Origin: Candidatus Baltobacteraceae bacterium
GTDB lineage: Bacteria; Vulcanimicrobiota; Vulcanimicrobiia; Vulcanimicrobiales; Vulcanimicrobiaceae
DNA: 64,000 nt
Direction: 5' to 3'
Assembly: GCA_036489885.1 (NCBI GenBank)
Contig: DASXEW010000003.1
Coordinates: 1,426,001-1,490,000 of the forward strand
Below, piece after piece: positions 8,033 to 15,879 of this stretch. The notes below the pieces were generated by a model. The model was not told the origin of the DNA. It made no database searches and saw only the letters and a list, made by a program, of their open reading frames with translations. The first letter of the stretch is position 1. The number at the start of each line of letters is the position of its first letter. Position numbers and translations under genes: made by a program.

Positions 8033-8835
8033 GGCTGCCCCGTAAAAGCCGGTTGCCGCTTTTCGCGGAACGCGGCCAGGCCTTCCGCAAAATCGGAGCT
8101 GTTGCCGGCGATGGCTTGCATCTCGGCTTCGTAGCGCAGCGCTTCGTCAACGCTCCGGGAACCGAAGGTATTGTGCGCAAGCTCGCGCTTTGCGAGACCC
8201 AGCGCGCGCGGACCGCGCGCGAGCGTGCCGGCAACCTCCATCGTTTCGGCGAGGAGCTTCTCCGGCGCACAAACGCGATTAACGAGGCCGATCTCATACG
8301 CGCGTTGTGCGGTGATCTTTTCGGAGAGCAAGATCGCTTCCATCGCACGGCCGTAACCGATGAGCCTCGGCAACAAAAACGAGAGTCCGCTATCGGGCAC
8401 GAGACCGATTCGCACGAACGCCGTCGAGAACGAGGCTGTCTCGGAAGCCAAGCGCAGATCGCAGGCCAGCGCAATGCCCATGCCTGCGCCGGCAGCCGGA
8501 CCGTTGATCGCCGCAACAATCGGTTTCTCGAGACCGAGCATCTTGCGTAAGAGCGGGTTGTAACGCGCTTCGACCGTACGCATGATGTCGATTTTGCCGC
8601 CTTCACCCGCAAGCGACGGATCGTCGAGTGACTGTCCGGAGCAGAACCCTTTGCCTTCTCCGGTCAGAACGATGGCGCGTACGTCTTTGTTGCGCTCCAG
8701 ATCGACAAACGTTTTCGTCAGTGTTTCGAGCATCGTCGCCGTCAGCGCGTTGTACTGCGCCGGCCGGTCGAACGTGATCGTCGCGACGCCGCTTTCGATT
8801 GCGACGCGCAGCTCCGCGGTTATCGTCCCGTCCAT
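8029..8835 (-). CDS. paaG: Enoyl-CoA hydratase/isomerase, PaaG-like
   Basis: A 268-residue crotonase-fold protein. ATG 8835 is preceded by GGAGGG, and the N-terminus then matches the family. The oxyanion-hole segment 'GPAAGAGMGIALACDL' and the block 'FVRIGLVPDSG' with an Asp resemble PaaG, which isomerises ring-epoxidised phenylacetyl-CoA to an oxepin. In the paa pathway this follows PaaK activation; both genes are here, but the PaaABCE oxygenase is not in the window. It overlaps the upstream hydratase by 16 bases. It could instead serve another acyl-CoA route. Confidence 0.75.
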   Translation of the reverse strand: MDGTITAELRVAIESGVATITFDRPAQYNALTATMLETLTKTFVDLERNKDVRAIVLTGEGKGFCSGQSLDDPSLAGEGGKIDIMRTVEARYNPLLRKMLGLEKPIVAAINGPAAGAGMGIALACDLRLASETASFSTAFVRIGLVPDSGLSFLLPRLIGYGRAMEAILLSEKITAQRAYEIGLVNRVCAPEKLLAETMEVAGTLARGPRALGLAKRELAHNTFGSRSVDEALRYEAEMQAIAGNSSDFAEGLAAFREKRQPAFTGQP

Positions 8836-9566
8836 TGTGCTGCCCTCCGTTCGCGAAATGCGGAAACGCCTTCGCGTCCGTCTTCGGTTTCGAGAAGCTC
8901 GAAGAAGATGGCGCGCTCGCGCTCGAGCGAGGTCCGCAAGCCATCTTCGAATGCGTGCATGATCGCGCGTTTCGCCGCGCGGATCGCAAGCGGCGGTCCC
9001 GCAGCAAGCGAGGTCGCGAGGTCGAGCGCCGTTGCTTCGACACGTTCTGAGGGTACGCAGCGATTCGCAAGTCCGCGTTCGTACGCGAGTTGTCCGCTGA
9101 TCTCGCCGCCGAGCATGATGAGCTCGCTCGCCAATGTTTTTCCGAGCGCGCGCGTCAGCCGTTGCGTTCCGCCGGCGCCGGGAATAAGACCGAGCTTGAT
9201 CTCGGGCTGTCCGAGGCGCGCGTCTTCCGCGACGACCATCAAGTCGCAGCTCATCGCAAGCTCGAGTCCGCCGCCGAACGCAATGCCGCGCACTGCGGAG
9301 ATCATCGGCAGCTCGCACCTCCAGATCAGATCCCATGCAGCAAGCAACGGGCCTTCCTCGAGGAATTCATCCAGATCGGCGCCGGCAGCGAATGCGCGCG
9401 CATCGCCTGCGATGATGACGGCCCGGGCTCCGTCGATCTGCGCGTCTGTAAGCATCTCGCCGAGATCGGCGACGACGCCATTGGAGAGTGCGTTGAGTTT
9501 CTTGGGACGGTTGAGGCGAAGCACGACCACGCCGTCGGCGGGCGTCTCGCGGAGAATGTCGCTCAT
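8820..9566 (-). CDS. paaF: Enoyl-CoA hydratase, PaaF-like
   Basis: A 248-residue crotonase. Both catalytic glutamates of true hydratases are seen: in 'FGGGLELAMSCD' and in 'LGQPEIKLGLIPGAGGTQRL'. It should add water across 2,3-enoyl-CoA thioesters; next to PaaK and PaaG homologues the phenylacetate lower pathway is a fair guess. Start ATG 9566 overlaps the ligase stop (ATGA), and the 3' end overlaps the next crotonase gene, so translation of the three is coupled. Confidence 0.8.
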   Translation of the reverse strand: MSDILRETPADGVVVLRLNRPKKLNALSNGVVADLGEMLTDAQIDGARAVIIAGDARAFAAGADLDEFLEEGPLLAAWDLIWRCELPMISAVRGIAFGGGLELAMSCDLMVVAEDARLGQPEIKLGLIPGAGGTQRLTRALGKTLASELIMLGGEISGQLAYERGLANRCVPSERVEATALDLATSLAAGPPLAIRAAKRAIMHAFEDGLRTSLERERAIFFELLETEDGREGVSAFRERRAAQWTGR

Positions 9567-10843
9567 TTTGCCGTGTTTCTGTTGTCGAACACGCGCTTCA
9601 CCTTCCCGACCTCGACGCGCTCGATGGTCATCGGCGCGAGGATTCGCACATCCAGCGATATGGCCAAGACTTCGCTGAGCTTGTGCTCGACGGCGGCTCT
9701 GAGCTTGATGTGGTCCATTTGCGTGCCGGTCGAATGCTCGACCTCAACGCTGAGCTTGTCGAGACCGCCGTGCGGACGTTCAAGGATGATACGGTACTGC
9801 GCAGTCAGCTCGTTGAACGAGAGCAAGACTTCCTCGATCGCGGTCGGGAACACGTTGACGCCACGCACCGTCAACATGTCGTCGACGCGGCCGAGAAGCC
9901 AGTCCATACGAGCATGGGTCCGACCGCACGAGCATGTGCTGCGATTGATACGCGTGATGTCGCCGGTGCGATAGCGCAGCACGGGCATCGCGTCGCGCGT
10001 GAGCGTCGTCAGCACCAGTTCGCCGAGCTGTCCGTCGGGGACCGGTTTCCCGCTCGAAGAGTCGATGATCTCGGGAAGAAAGTGATCTTCGAAAATGTGC
10101 AGCCCGGCCTTGGCCTCGGCGCACTCTTGCGCGACGCCGGGGCCGATGATTTCGGTCAGACCGTAAATGTTGGTCGCGGTAACGCCGAGCATCCGCTCGA
10201 GCTCGCTGCGCATTTCGGTCGTCCACGCTTCGGCGCCGCACAGGGCGATGCGCAGCGCTTTGGGCTTGCGCTTTTCGGCTTGAAATCGCTCGGCGAGTAA
10301 GAGCGCGTAGCTCGGCGTGCATCCGATCCCGACGACCGGAAGCGACTCCAGCAGCTGCATTTGCCGCGCGGTGTTTCCGCTGCTAGCTGGGACGACGCAC
10401 GCGCCCAGACGTTCGGCGCCGGCGTGCATTCCGAGGCCGCCCGTAAACAACCCATAGCCCCATGCAACTTGAAACATCTCGCCGGTGCGAACACCGGCGG
10501 CAGCCAGGCAGCGCGCCGCGACCTCGCCCCAAATCTTGAGATCGAGATCGGTATAAGCGCCGACCGTCGGGTTCCCGGTCGTGCCGGAAGATGCGTGAAT
10601 CCGCCGCAATTTCTCAGGTTCGACCGCGAGTAGTCCGAGCGGATATGTATCCCGGAAATCGGCTTTCTTGGTGAAGGGCAGCTTTTGCAGTTCATCGAGC
10701 GAACGTGGGGGCTGCCGGCCTTCGAGGCGCTCGCGATAGAGCGCGACGTTCGTCTTTAGACGTGCAAAGAGCGCCTGCAAACGTTCAAGCTGAAGTGCTT
10801 CCAGCTTAGGACGCGGCAGGCGCTCCTCGGGAGAAAAGATCAG
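9563..10843 (-). CDS. paaK: Phenylacetate-CoA ligase PaaK; likely CTG start
   Basis: An adenylating enzyme giving aryl-acetyl-CoA from the acid, ATP and CoA. Motifs: 'SSGTTGNP' (AMP-binding P-loop), 'YGLTEIIGPGV', 'YRTGD' and the C-terminal 'GRVDDMLTVRGVNVFP'. The first conventional start is TTG 10780, but the frame stays open upstream and encodes 'PEERLPRPKLEALQLERL', which matches the conserved PaaK N-terminus. The only start fitting this is CTG 10843 (or ATC 10840), sitting in CTGA at the HU stop. With it the protein is 426 residues, the family's normal length; with TTG it would lack the first 21 residues. It heads the paaKFG-CPBP group. Confidence 0.87.
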   Translation of the reverse strand: MIFSPEERLPRPKLEALQLERLQALFARLKTNVALYRERLEGRQPPRSLDELQKLPFTKKADFRDTYPLGLLAVEPEKLRRIHASSGTTGNPTVGAYTDLDLKIWGEVAARCLAAAGVRTGEMFQVAWGYGLFTGGLGMHAGAERLGACVVPASSGNTARQMQLLESLPVVGIGCTPSYALLLAERFQAEKRKPKALRIALCGAEAWTTEMRSELERMLGVTATNIYGLTEIIGPGVAQECAEAKAGLHIFEDHFLPEIIDSSSGKPVPDGQLGELVLTTLTRDAMPVLRYRTGDITRINRSTCSCGRTHARMDWLLGRVDDMLTVRGVNVFPTAIEEVLLSFNELTAQYRIILERPHGGLDKLSVEVEHSTGTQMDHIKLRAAVEHKLSEVLAISLDVRILAPMTIERVEVGKVKRVFDNRNTAK

Positions 10844-11193
10844 CGGCGCTTAGCGGTTTTGCGCGCGGGAGCTTTCTTGGCTTTCTTTGCGCCGGCTTTG
10901 GCCTTTGATGCGCCACGCTTAACGCCGACTGCTTCCTTAAGTGCACGGCTGGGAAGAAAACGCATCACGCGCTTCGCCGGTACTTTCACCGGTTCGCCTG
11001 TTTGCGGATTCCGAGCCATGCGGGCAGGACGATTGCGGACTTTGAACTGGCCAAATGGCGTGAGCTGAACCTTCTCACCCTTTTTAAGGGTGGCGGTCAT
11101 TTTCTCGAGGATAGTTTCGACGATTTCCGCGAGCTGTCTGCGCGGAAGTTCGAAGTCCTCGGCAAGCTCTCTAATAAGCTCAGGTTTGGTCAT
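10840..11193 (-). CDS. hup: HU/IHF-family DNA-binding protein with basic tail
   Basis: A 117-residue nucleoid protein. Residues 1-90 are a standard HU fold including 'GFGQF'-like 'TPFGQFKVR' and the DNA-intercalating arm 'RNPQTGEPVKVPAKR'. A C-terminal Lys/Ala/Arg-rich tail of about 25 residues follows, as in actinobacterial and some other HU proteins. The start ATG 11193 has AAAGGAA upstream and a good -10 box at 11275-11280. Its stop shares bases with the proposed PaaK start, which would put paaK transcription partly under the HU promoter. Confidence 0.9.
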   Translation of the reverse strand: MTKPELIRELAEDFELPRRQLAEIVETILEKMTATLKKGEKVQLTPFGQFKVRNRPARMARNPQTGEPVKVPAKRVMRFLPSRALKEAVGVKRGASKAKAGAKKAKKAPARKTAKRR

Positions 11194-11274
11194 TCTTTCC
11201 TTTCGGCGGGAGCGTAACTCCCGAGAGCGTGGGGCACGACTCTAAGTGCCTAGCGGCAAGACGCTGCCAGGGCG

Positions 11275-11280
11275 ATTATA
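11275..11280 (-). promoter_or_regulatory. Probable -10 element of the HU promoter
   Basis: The minus strand reads TATAAT here, 82 bases before the HU start codon. The -35 region at 17-base spacing is not consensus-like. The 11194-11320 gap otherwise holds the HU leader and the small hairpin. Confidence 0.5.
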
Positions 11281-11292
11281 CGCCTCTTTCAA

Positions 11293-11311
11293 GGGAAATC
11301 GAGGGTTTCCC
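11293..11311 (-). terminator. Hairpin between livF and the HU promoter
   Basis: GGGAAA and TTTCCC form a 6-base stem with a 7-base loop, starting 10 bases past the livF stop. On the minus strand the following bases are not a clear U-tract; on the plus strand it is followed by GTTATTTTTT but no plus-strand gene ends here. It may end livF transcription weakly. Confidence 0.35.
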
Positions 11312-11320
11312 GTTATTTTT

Positions 11321-12049
11321 TCAGCCGTTTTCAACCGCCGTGTGACCTAGATATGCTTGACGTACGCCGGCATCTAATGCAATCTCCTCGGCAGGTCCGT
11401 GAAGCGCAACTAAACCCTCCGCGAGAACGTACGCACTCTTCGCTAACTGCAAGGACGATGCGACGTTTTGCTCGACGAGAACGACTGTCGTTCCGCCTTG
11501 ATGGATCTCGCGAACCCAGTCGAAAATCTGCTGTACGATGCGCGGTGCGAGCCCAAGCGACGGCTCGTCTAACAACAGTAAGCGCGGCTCCGACATAAGT
11601 GCGCGCGCAATTGCGGCCATTTGCTGCTCGCCGCCCGACAGGGTGCCGGCAAGTTGCGCACGGCGTTCTGCCAGGATCGGTAGACGATCGTACATCTTCT
11701 TGAGATTTGCACGGGCGCGCGAGGTCGCGCGCGCTTCTGTTCCGGCCAACAGATTATCTTCAACCGACATCGCGGGGAAAAGCTGACGGCCTTCGGGCGT
11801 CAGCGCAATTCCGCGCTCGACGAGCTTGCGCGCCGAGAGTCCGTCGACGCGCTCGCCGTCGTACGTAATCGTTCCGCTACGCGGCGGCGTCAAGCCGGAA
11901 ATCGCGCGCAGCGTCGTCGTCTTTCCCGCGCCGTTTGCACCGAGAATTGCAGCGATCGAACCTTCCTCGACTTCGAGCGAAACGCCGTGCAGCGCCTCGA
12001 AATCTCCGTAAGAGACGTGCACATCTTCCAGCTTTAGGAGGAGGCTCAC
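11321..12049 (-). CDS. livF: Branched-chain amino acid-type ABC ATPase LivF
   Basis: A 242-residue ATPase with Walker A 'GANGAGKTTTLRAI', signature 'LSGGEQQM', Walker B 'LLLLDEPSLGLAP' and H-loop 'VEQNV'. 'LSVTEGEI'-type LivF features such as 'GRQLFPAMSVEDNL' are present. It is the last gene of the livKHMGF operon, starting with GTG 12049 in a GTGA overlap with livG. LivF pairs with LivG to drive import of hydrophobic amino acids or, in many soil bacteria, aromatic or dicarboxylic acids. Confidence 0.9.
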   Translation of the reverse strand: MSLLLKLEDVHVSYGDFEALHGVSLEVEEGSIAAILGANGAGKTTTLRAISGLTPPRSGTITYDGERVDGLSARKLVERGIALTPEGRQLFPAMSVEDNLLAGTEARATSRARANLKKMYDRLPILAERRAQLAGTLSGGEQQMAAIARALMSEPRLLLLDEPSLGLAPRIVQQIFDWVREIHQGGTTVVLVEQNVASSLQLAKSAYVLAEGLVALHGPAEEIALDAGVRQAYLGHTAVENG

Positions 12050-12774
12050 GTCTCGATCGGCGTCCCGAAGTACGCGGAGATGACTTCCGGATCAGTCGAG
12101 ATCTCCGCGGGCGTTCCCTCAGCGATCTTGCGTCCGAAATCGAGGACGATAATCCGGTCGGAGATGTTCATCACGAAGCGCATCAGATGTTCGATCCCGC
12201 CCACGGCGGAGATCCCATGCTTGCGCAGATCGAGAATAAACGCGCACATCGCGTCGACTTCGGTCGGATTGAGACCGGCCATCACTTCGTCAAGAAGTAT
12301 GAGCGTTGGACGCGTCGCGAGCGCGCGCGCGACCTCCAAACGTTTGCGTTGCGTCAGCGTCAAGCTCGAAGCCGGGACGTCGGCCAAGTGCGCGAGACGG
12401 ACGAGCTCCAAGACTTCCATCGCCGTGCGTCGCGCAGCAGCGTACGTCTTCTCGTGCACGAGCGCTCCGACCGCAACGTTGTCGACGACGGAGAGTCGCA
12501 CGAACGGACGCACGATCTGATACGTTCGTCCGATGCCGGCGTGGGCGATTTTATGCGTCGGCATTCCGACGATCGACTTTCCTTTGAAACGCACGTCGCC
12601 CGTCGATGGCGGCATGACGCCGCTGATGACGTTGAACAGCGTTGTCTTGCCGGCGCCGTTCGGACCGATGATGCAAACGATCTCGCCTTCGCCGACGGAG
12701 AAGCTCACGTCGGTAAGCGCGCGTAATCCGCCGAACGAACGGCTGACGCTGTCGATCTCGAGCAGCGCGCTCAT
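12046..12774 (-). CDS. livG: Branched-chain amino acid-type ABC ATPase LivG
   Basis: A 242-residue ATPase: Walker A 'GPNGAGKTTLFNVISG', Walker B 'LILLDEVMAGLNP' and the LivG-typical 'GIGRTYQIVRPF'. The signature is 'LTLTQRKRLEVARAL', a drift from the usual LSxGxxR that is common in LivG-like subunits. ATG 12774 overlaps the livM stop (ATGA). It works with LivF as the ATPase pair. The open frame continues upstream inside livM, but the domain begins at 12774. Confidence 0.9.
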   Translation of the reverse strand: MSALLEIDSVSRSFGGLRALTDVSFSVGEGEIVCIIGPNGAGKTTLFNVISGVMPPSTGDVRFKGKSIVGMPTHKIAHAGIGRTYQIVRPFVRLSVVDNVAVGALVHEKTYAAARRTAMEVLELVRLAHLADVPASSLTLTQRKRLEVARALATRPTLILLDEVMAGLNPTEVDAMCAFILDLRKHGISAVGGIEHLMRFVMNISDRIIVLDFGRKIAEGTPAEISTDPEVISAYFGTPIET

Positions 12775-13724
12775 GTGACGGCCTCTTGCGGAAGTGGTTT
12801 CGCAGCCGCCTTCTTGCGTCCAAGACGTTCCACAATCGCAGGGACGATGCCGCGCGGCAGCGCGATCAATAAGACGACGATCAATGCACCGAAGATCATC
12901 AAGTGCGTCTGCGGGAATTTCGTGCTGAGCGTTTCGGAGACTTGCGACATCAAGATGCCGCCGACGAGCGGTCCCCACAGCGTTCCCATTCCGCCGAGAA
13001 TCGCCATCGCGACCGTCTGCAGCTCGATCTCTGTTGAATAGATCGAGCTTGGCTCGACGTACGTCAGATACCACGCGTAGCCGCCGCCGAGTAGTGCCGG
13101 GACGATAGCGCTCAAGACAAAGGCTTGCACTTTGCTCGAAGTCGTATCGACGCCGAGCGTGCCCGCCGCGCGCTCGTCTTCGCGAAGCGCGCGCAACCGA
13201 AGTCCGAATGCGCTGCGATCGATCCATGCCGTCAGAAGAATCGCAAGCACCAAGACGCCCAGCGTCCAGTAGTAGACGACGACGGCGTTCGCGCCCGGCG
13301 GAAGATAGATGCCCTCGGCGCCACCGGTAAAGGGAATCGTATCGGTTGCTATGCGCAAGCTCTGCGCCAGGCCGAGCATTCCGAGTGCAAAGAACGGCCC
13401 TTGCAAGCGGAGCATCAGATAACCCATCGGGACGGCGAGTGCTGCGCACAAGGCGCCGCCTATCAGCGCGCACACCCACCACTCGGCGTGAAAGCGAGTC
13501 GTGCCGATCGCAACGACGTAGGCGCCGATCCCGAAGAACGTTATTTGCCCGAACGAAAGATAGCCGGCATAGCCTGAGATGATATTCCAGCCGTATGCGA
13601 GCCCAGTAAAGAGCAAGCTGATATAAAACAGCGAGAGAATATAACCGTTTCCGGATAACGGCACGAGCGCCGAAGCGATAAAAAGCACCGCTAGGGCGGC
13701 AAAACCGAGAATGCGTAGATTCAC
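12771..13724 (-). CDS. livM: Branched-chain amino acid-type ABC permease LivM
   Basis: A 317-residue permease with eight or nine hydrophobic segments and the family loop 'GRALRALREDERAAGTLGVD'-type region (here 'LRLRALREDERAAGTLG' near residue 176). Start GTG 13724 in GTGA overlap with livH. With LivH it forms the inner-membrane channel. A lysine-rich C-terminus follows the last membrane segment. Confidence 0.88.
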   Translation of the reverse strand: MNLRILGFAALAVLFIASALVPLSGNGYILSLFYISLLFTGLAYGWNIISGYAGYLSFGQITFFGIGAYVVAIGTTRFHAEWWVCALIGGALCAALAVPMGYLMLRLQGPFFALGMLGLAQSLRIATDTIPFTGGAEGIYLPPGANAVVVYYWTLGVLVLAILLTAWIDRSAFGLRLRALREDERAAGTLGVDTTSSKVQAFVLSAIVPALLGGGYAWYLTYVEPSSIYSTEIELQTVAMAILGGMGTLWGPLVGGILMSQVSETLSTKFPQTHLMIFGALIVVLLIALPRGIVPAIVERLGRKKAAAKPLPQEAVT

Positions 13725-14599
13725 GTGGTTGCGGGCTTACCTAAAATTCCGGACGGCCGGAACAGCAGCACGAGAATGAAAACGACGTACGGCATCATCG
13801 AACCGAGGTGCGTGTTGCCGTAAAATCCCACGAACGATACGAAGAGGCCGAGCAAAAGCGCGCCGAGGATGGCTCCGGCGTAGCTTCCAAGGCCGCCGAG
13901 CACGACGACGCTGAACGCGATCAGCGTGAATTGCGAGCCCGTGTCGGGGTTGAAAGCGTAGATCATGCTGAGCAGCGCGCCCGACGCAGCAGCGATCGCG
14001 CAGCCGAGCGCAAAGCTCAGCGTGCGCATGCGGCTGATGTCGATCCCGCAGGCACGCGCTCCATCCAAATTCTGACTGGCCGCGCGCAGCGCGCGTCCGA
14101 CTTGCGTCGAGCGCAGTACGAGGCCGAGAATGCCGGCGATCAAAATCGCGAGCACGAATGCCAAAACTTGCGCCTTCGGAAAATCGACTAAGCCGACATG
14201 CCATGAGTCCGTTAAATACGCAACGGAGCGGAAGTCGCCGCTGAAGATCGCAAGACTAAGTCCGATCAGGAAGTACGAGACGCCGAACGTGATGAGCAGC
14301 GACGACCATTCACGGCTCTGGGCGTGTTCGGGAAGACGCTGCAGCAGAAGACGCTCGAACACCGTTCCCAAGATTGCGCCCGCAATCAGCGCGACGGGCA
14401 GCGCTTCGATCGGCGTGATGTTGTACCGTTGAAAGACGACGGCGCACGCGAGCGCCGTCCCGATGACGATCTGGCCGTGTGCGAGATTGACGATTCGCGT
14501 CACGCCGAAAATAACGTTCAGCCCAAGGGCGGCGAGTGCGAACACGCCGCCCAAGAGCAGACCGTTGATGATGAGCTGGATGACCAGCTCTAGGTGCAC
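13721..14599 (-). CDS. livH: Branched-chain amino acid-type ABC permease LivH
   Basis: A 292-residue permease opening with the characteristic 'INGLLLGGVFALAALGLNVIFGVTRIVNLAHG' region near residues 11-41. A 'GRALRAASQNLDGARACGID' type coupling loop lies near residue 188. Start GTG 14599 shares one base with the stop of the binding-protein gene. It pairs with LivM. Confidence 0.9.
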   Translation of the reverse strand: MHLELVIQLIINGLLLGGVFALAALGLNVIFGVTRIVNLAHGQIVIGTALACAVVFQRYNITPIEALPVALIAGAILGTVFERLLLQRLPEHAQSREWSSLLITFGVSYFLIGLSLAIFSGDFRSVAYLTDSWHVGLVDFPKAQVLAFVLAILIAGILGLVLRSTQVGRALRAASQNLDGARACGIDISRMRTLSFALGCAIAAASGALLSMIYAFNPDTGSQFTLIAFSVVVLGGLGSYAGAILGALLLGLFVSFVGFYGNTHLGSMMPYVVFILVLLFRPSGILGKPATT

Positions 14600-15792
14600 T
14601 ATTTAGCCCAGGCGTATGGAGTGATCAACTTCGCTTGTGCCCATTTGCTCGGGTACACGACGAGTTGTTTTCCGCCTTGCCACTGATCGGTCAGTGAATC
14701 GTAGCCCGTCTGCATTCCGGTCGAATCGACGTGATACGTTCCGCAGACCGTGTCGACTTCGTGCGTCGCCATGTAATCGCGGATCTTGTCGTTGTCGAGC
14801 GATTTCACACTGGCAATCGCAGCGCCGAGGACTTGCATCGCGGCGTAGTTTTGCGCCGAGTGATAGTCCGCATCCACTCCGAACGCGGCTTTGAACGCCT
14901 TGGCGAACTCGGCGTTGCCTTTCGTCTTGAGCTCTGAGCTCCAGTTACTCGCAAAGAGCACGCCTTGCGCGTCGGCTCCGACTTCCTTCGCGAAGTTCGG
15001 TTCGGCTGGGCCTATCGTGAAGAAGAGCTCCTTCGGCGTCACGTTGGCTTGTTTGAGCGCCCGAATGATGCCGACGGAATCCGGGAAGTACGAGATTGCG
15101 AGCACGACGTCCGGATTCGATTGTTTGATCTTCTGAACGATCGCCGTGTAGTCGGATGCGTTGTGCGGATATAGCTCGCTAAAGACGACGTCGAGACCAG
15201 CCGCCTTCGCCATGTCCGGGACTGCCGAGGCGATCGACTTTGGGAAAGCAGTGTCTTCGCCGGTCAATGCGATTCGCTTGTAGCCGTATTGCTTTGCGAT
15301 TTGAATCGCGCCGTACACGTAGCGGTCAGACGTAGCCGTACCTTGGAAGATGTACTTGAGATTACGCTTGAACGGTCCCACGGATGCGACTTCGGGTGAG
15401 ATCATCGGCATCTTGTACTGATCGGCGATGTTCGCGACCGCCGCGGTGATTGCACTCGAGTACGGTCCGACGATCAGATTCACGTGATCCTGTTGGACGA
15501 GCTTTTGATACTCGGTGACCGAAGTCGCCGGATCGCTCGCGTCGTCGTACACTTTCAATTGAAGCTGACGTCCGAGCCAGCCCCCGTGTGCGTTAATCTG
15601 ATTGACGTAGAGCTGATAACCTTGTAGTGCGTACTTGCCGACTTCTGCGTACGAGCCGGTCTCCGAAACCGTCGTCCCGATGACGATCGGATCGGCCGCG
15701 CTTGCCTTGTGCGAACTAGCGCCGATAAAACATGCGAGTATGGCGGCGCTCAAAAGAAAAGCGATCCCCTTGGATGCGCTGGCTGACTTCAT
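14599..15792 (-). CDS. livK: Branched-chain amino acid-type substrate-binding protein LivK
   Basis: A 397-residue periplasmic binding protein of the Leu/Ile/Val type. It has a signal peptide of about 33 residues ending near 'KASAADP', then the typical 'IGTTVSETGSYAEVG' start and 'LIVGPYSSA' hinge segment. ATG 15792 is preceded by AAGGAGA. It is first in livKHMGF and is divergent, over 87 bases, from an MmgE/PrpD-acyl-CoA dehydrogenase operon. The ligand may therefore be an organic acid handled by that operon rather than an amino acid. Confidence 0.87.
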   Translation of the reverse strand: MKSASASKGIAFLLSAAILACFIGASSHKASAADPIVIGTTVSETGSYAEVGKYALQGYQLYVNQINAHGGWLGRQLQLKVYDDASDPATSVTEYQKLVQQDHVNLIVGPYSSAITAAVANIADQYKMPMISPEVASVGPFKRNLKYIFQGTATSDRYVYGAIQIAKQYGYKRIALTGEDTAFPKSIASAVPDMAKAAGLDVVFSELYPHNASDYTAIVQKIKQSNPDVVLAISYFPDSVGIIRALKQANVTPKELFFTIGPAEPNFAKEVGADAQGVLFASNWSSELKTKGNAEFAKAFKAAFGVDADYHSAQNYAAMQVLGAAIASVKSLDNDKIRDYMATHEVDTVCGTYHVDSTGMQTGYDSLTDQWQGGKQLVVYPSKWAQAKLITPYAWAK

Positions 15793-15879
15793 GCCCCTCT
15801 CCTTCCGGTGAGTTCCCCTGGGTTATGAGGAGTAACGGCAGCCATCCTCCAAAAGTCGCATCATATAAAGGAGGCCAAG

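Noticed and set aside
8830-9336. N-terminal extension of the PaaG-like gene up to 9336
   Set aside because: It runs through the PaaF-like coding region in another frame, is arginine-rich, and a good ribosome site precedes ATG 8835.
11293-11320. Plus-strand terminator (hairpin plus T-run) at the end of livF
   Set aside because: No plus-strand gene ends here, so the T-run on that strand is probably chance; it was kept only as a weak minus-strand hairpin.
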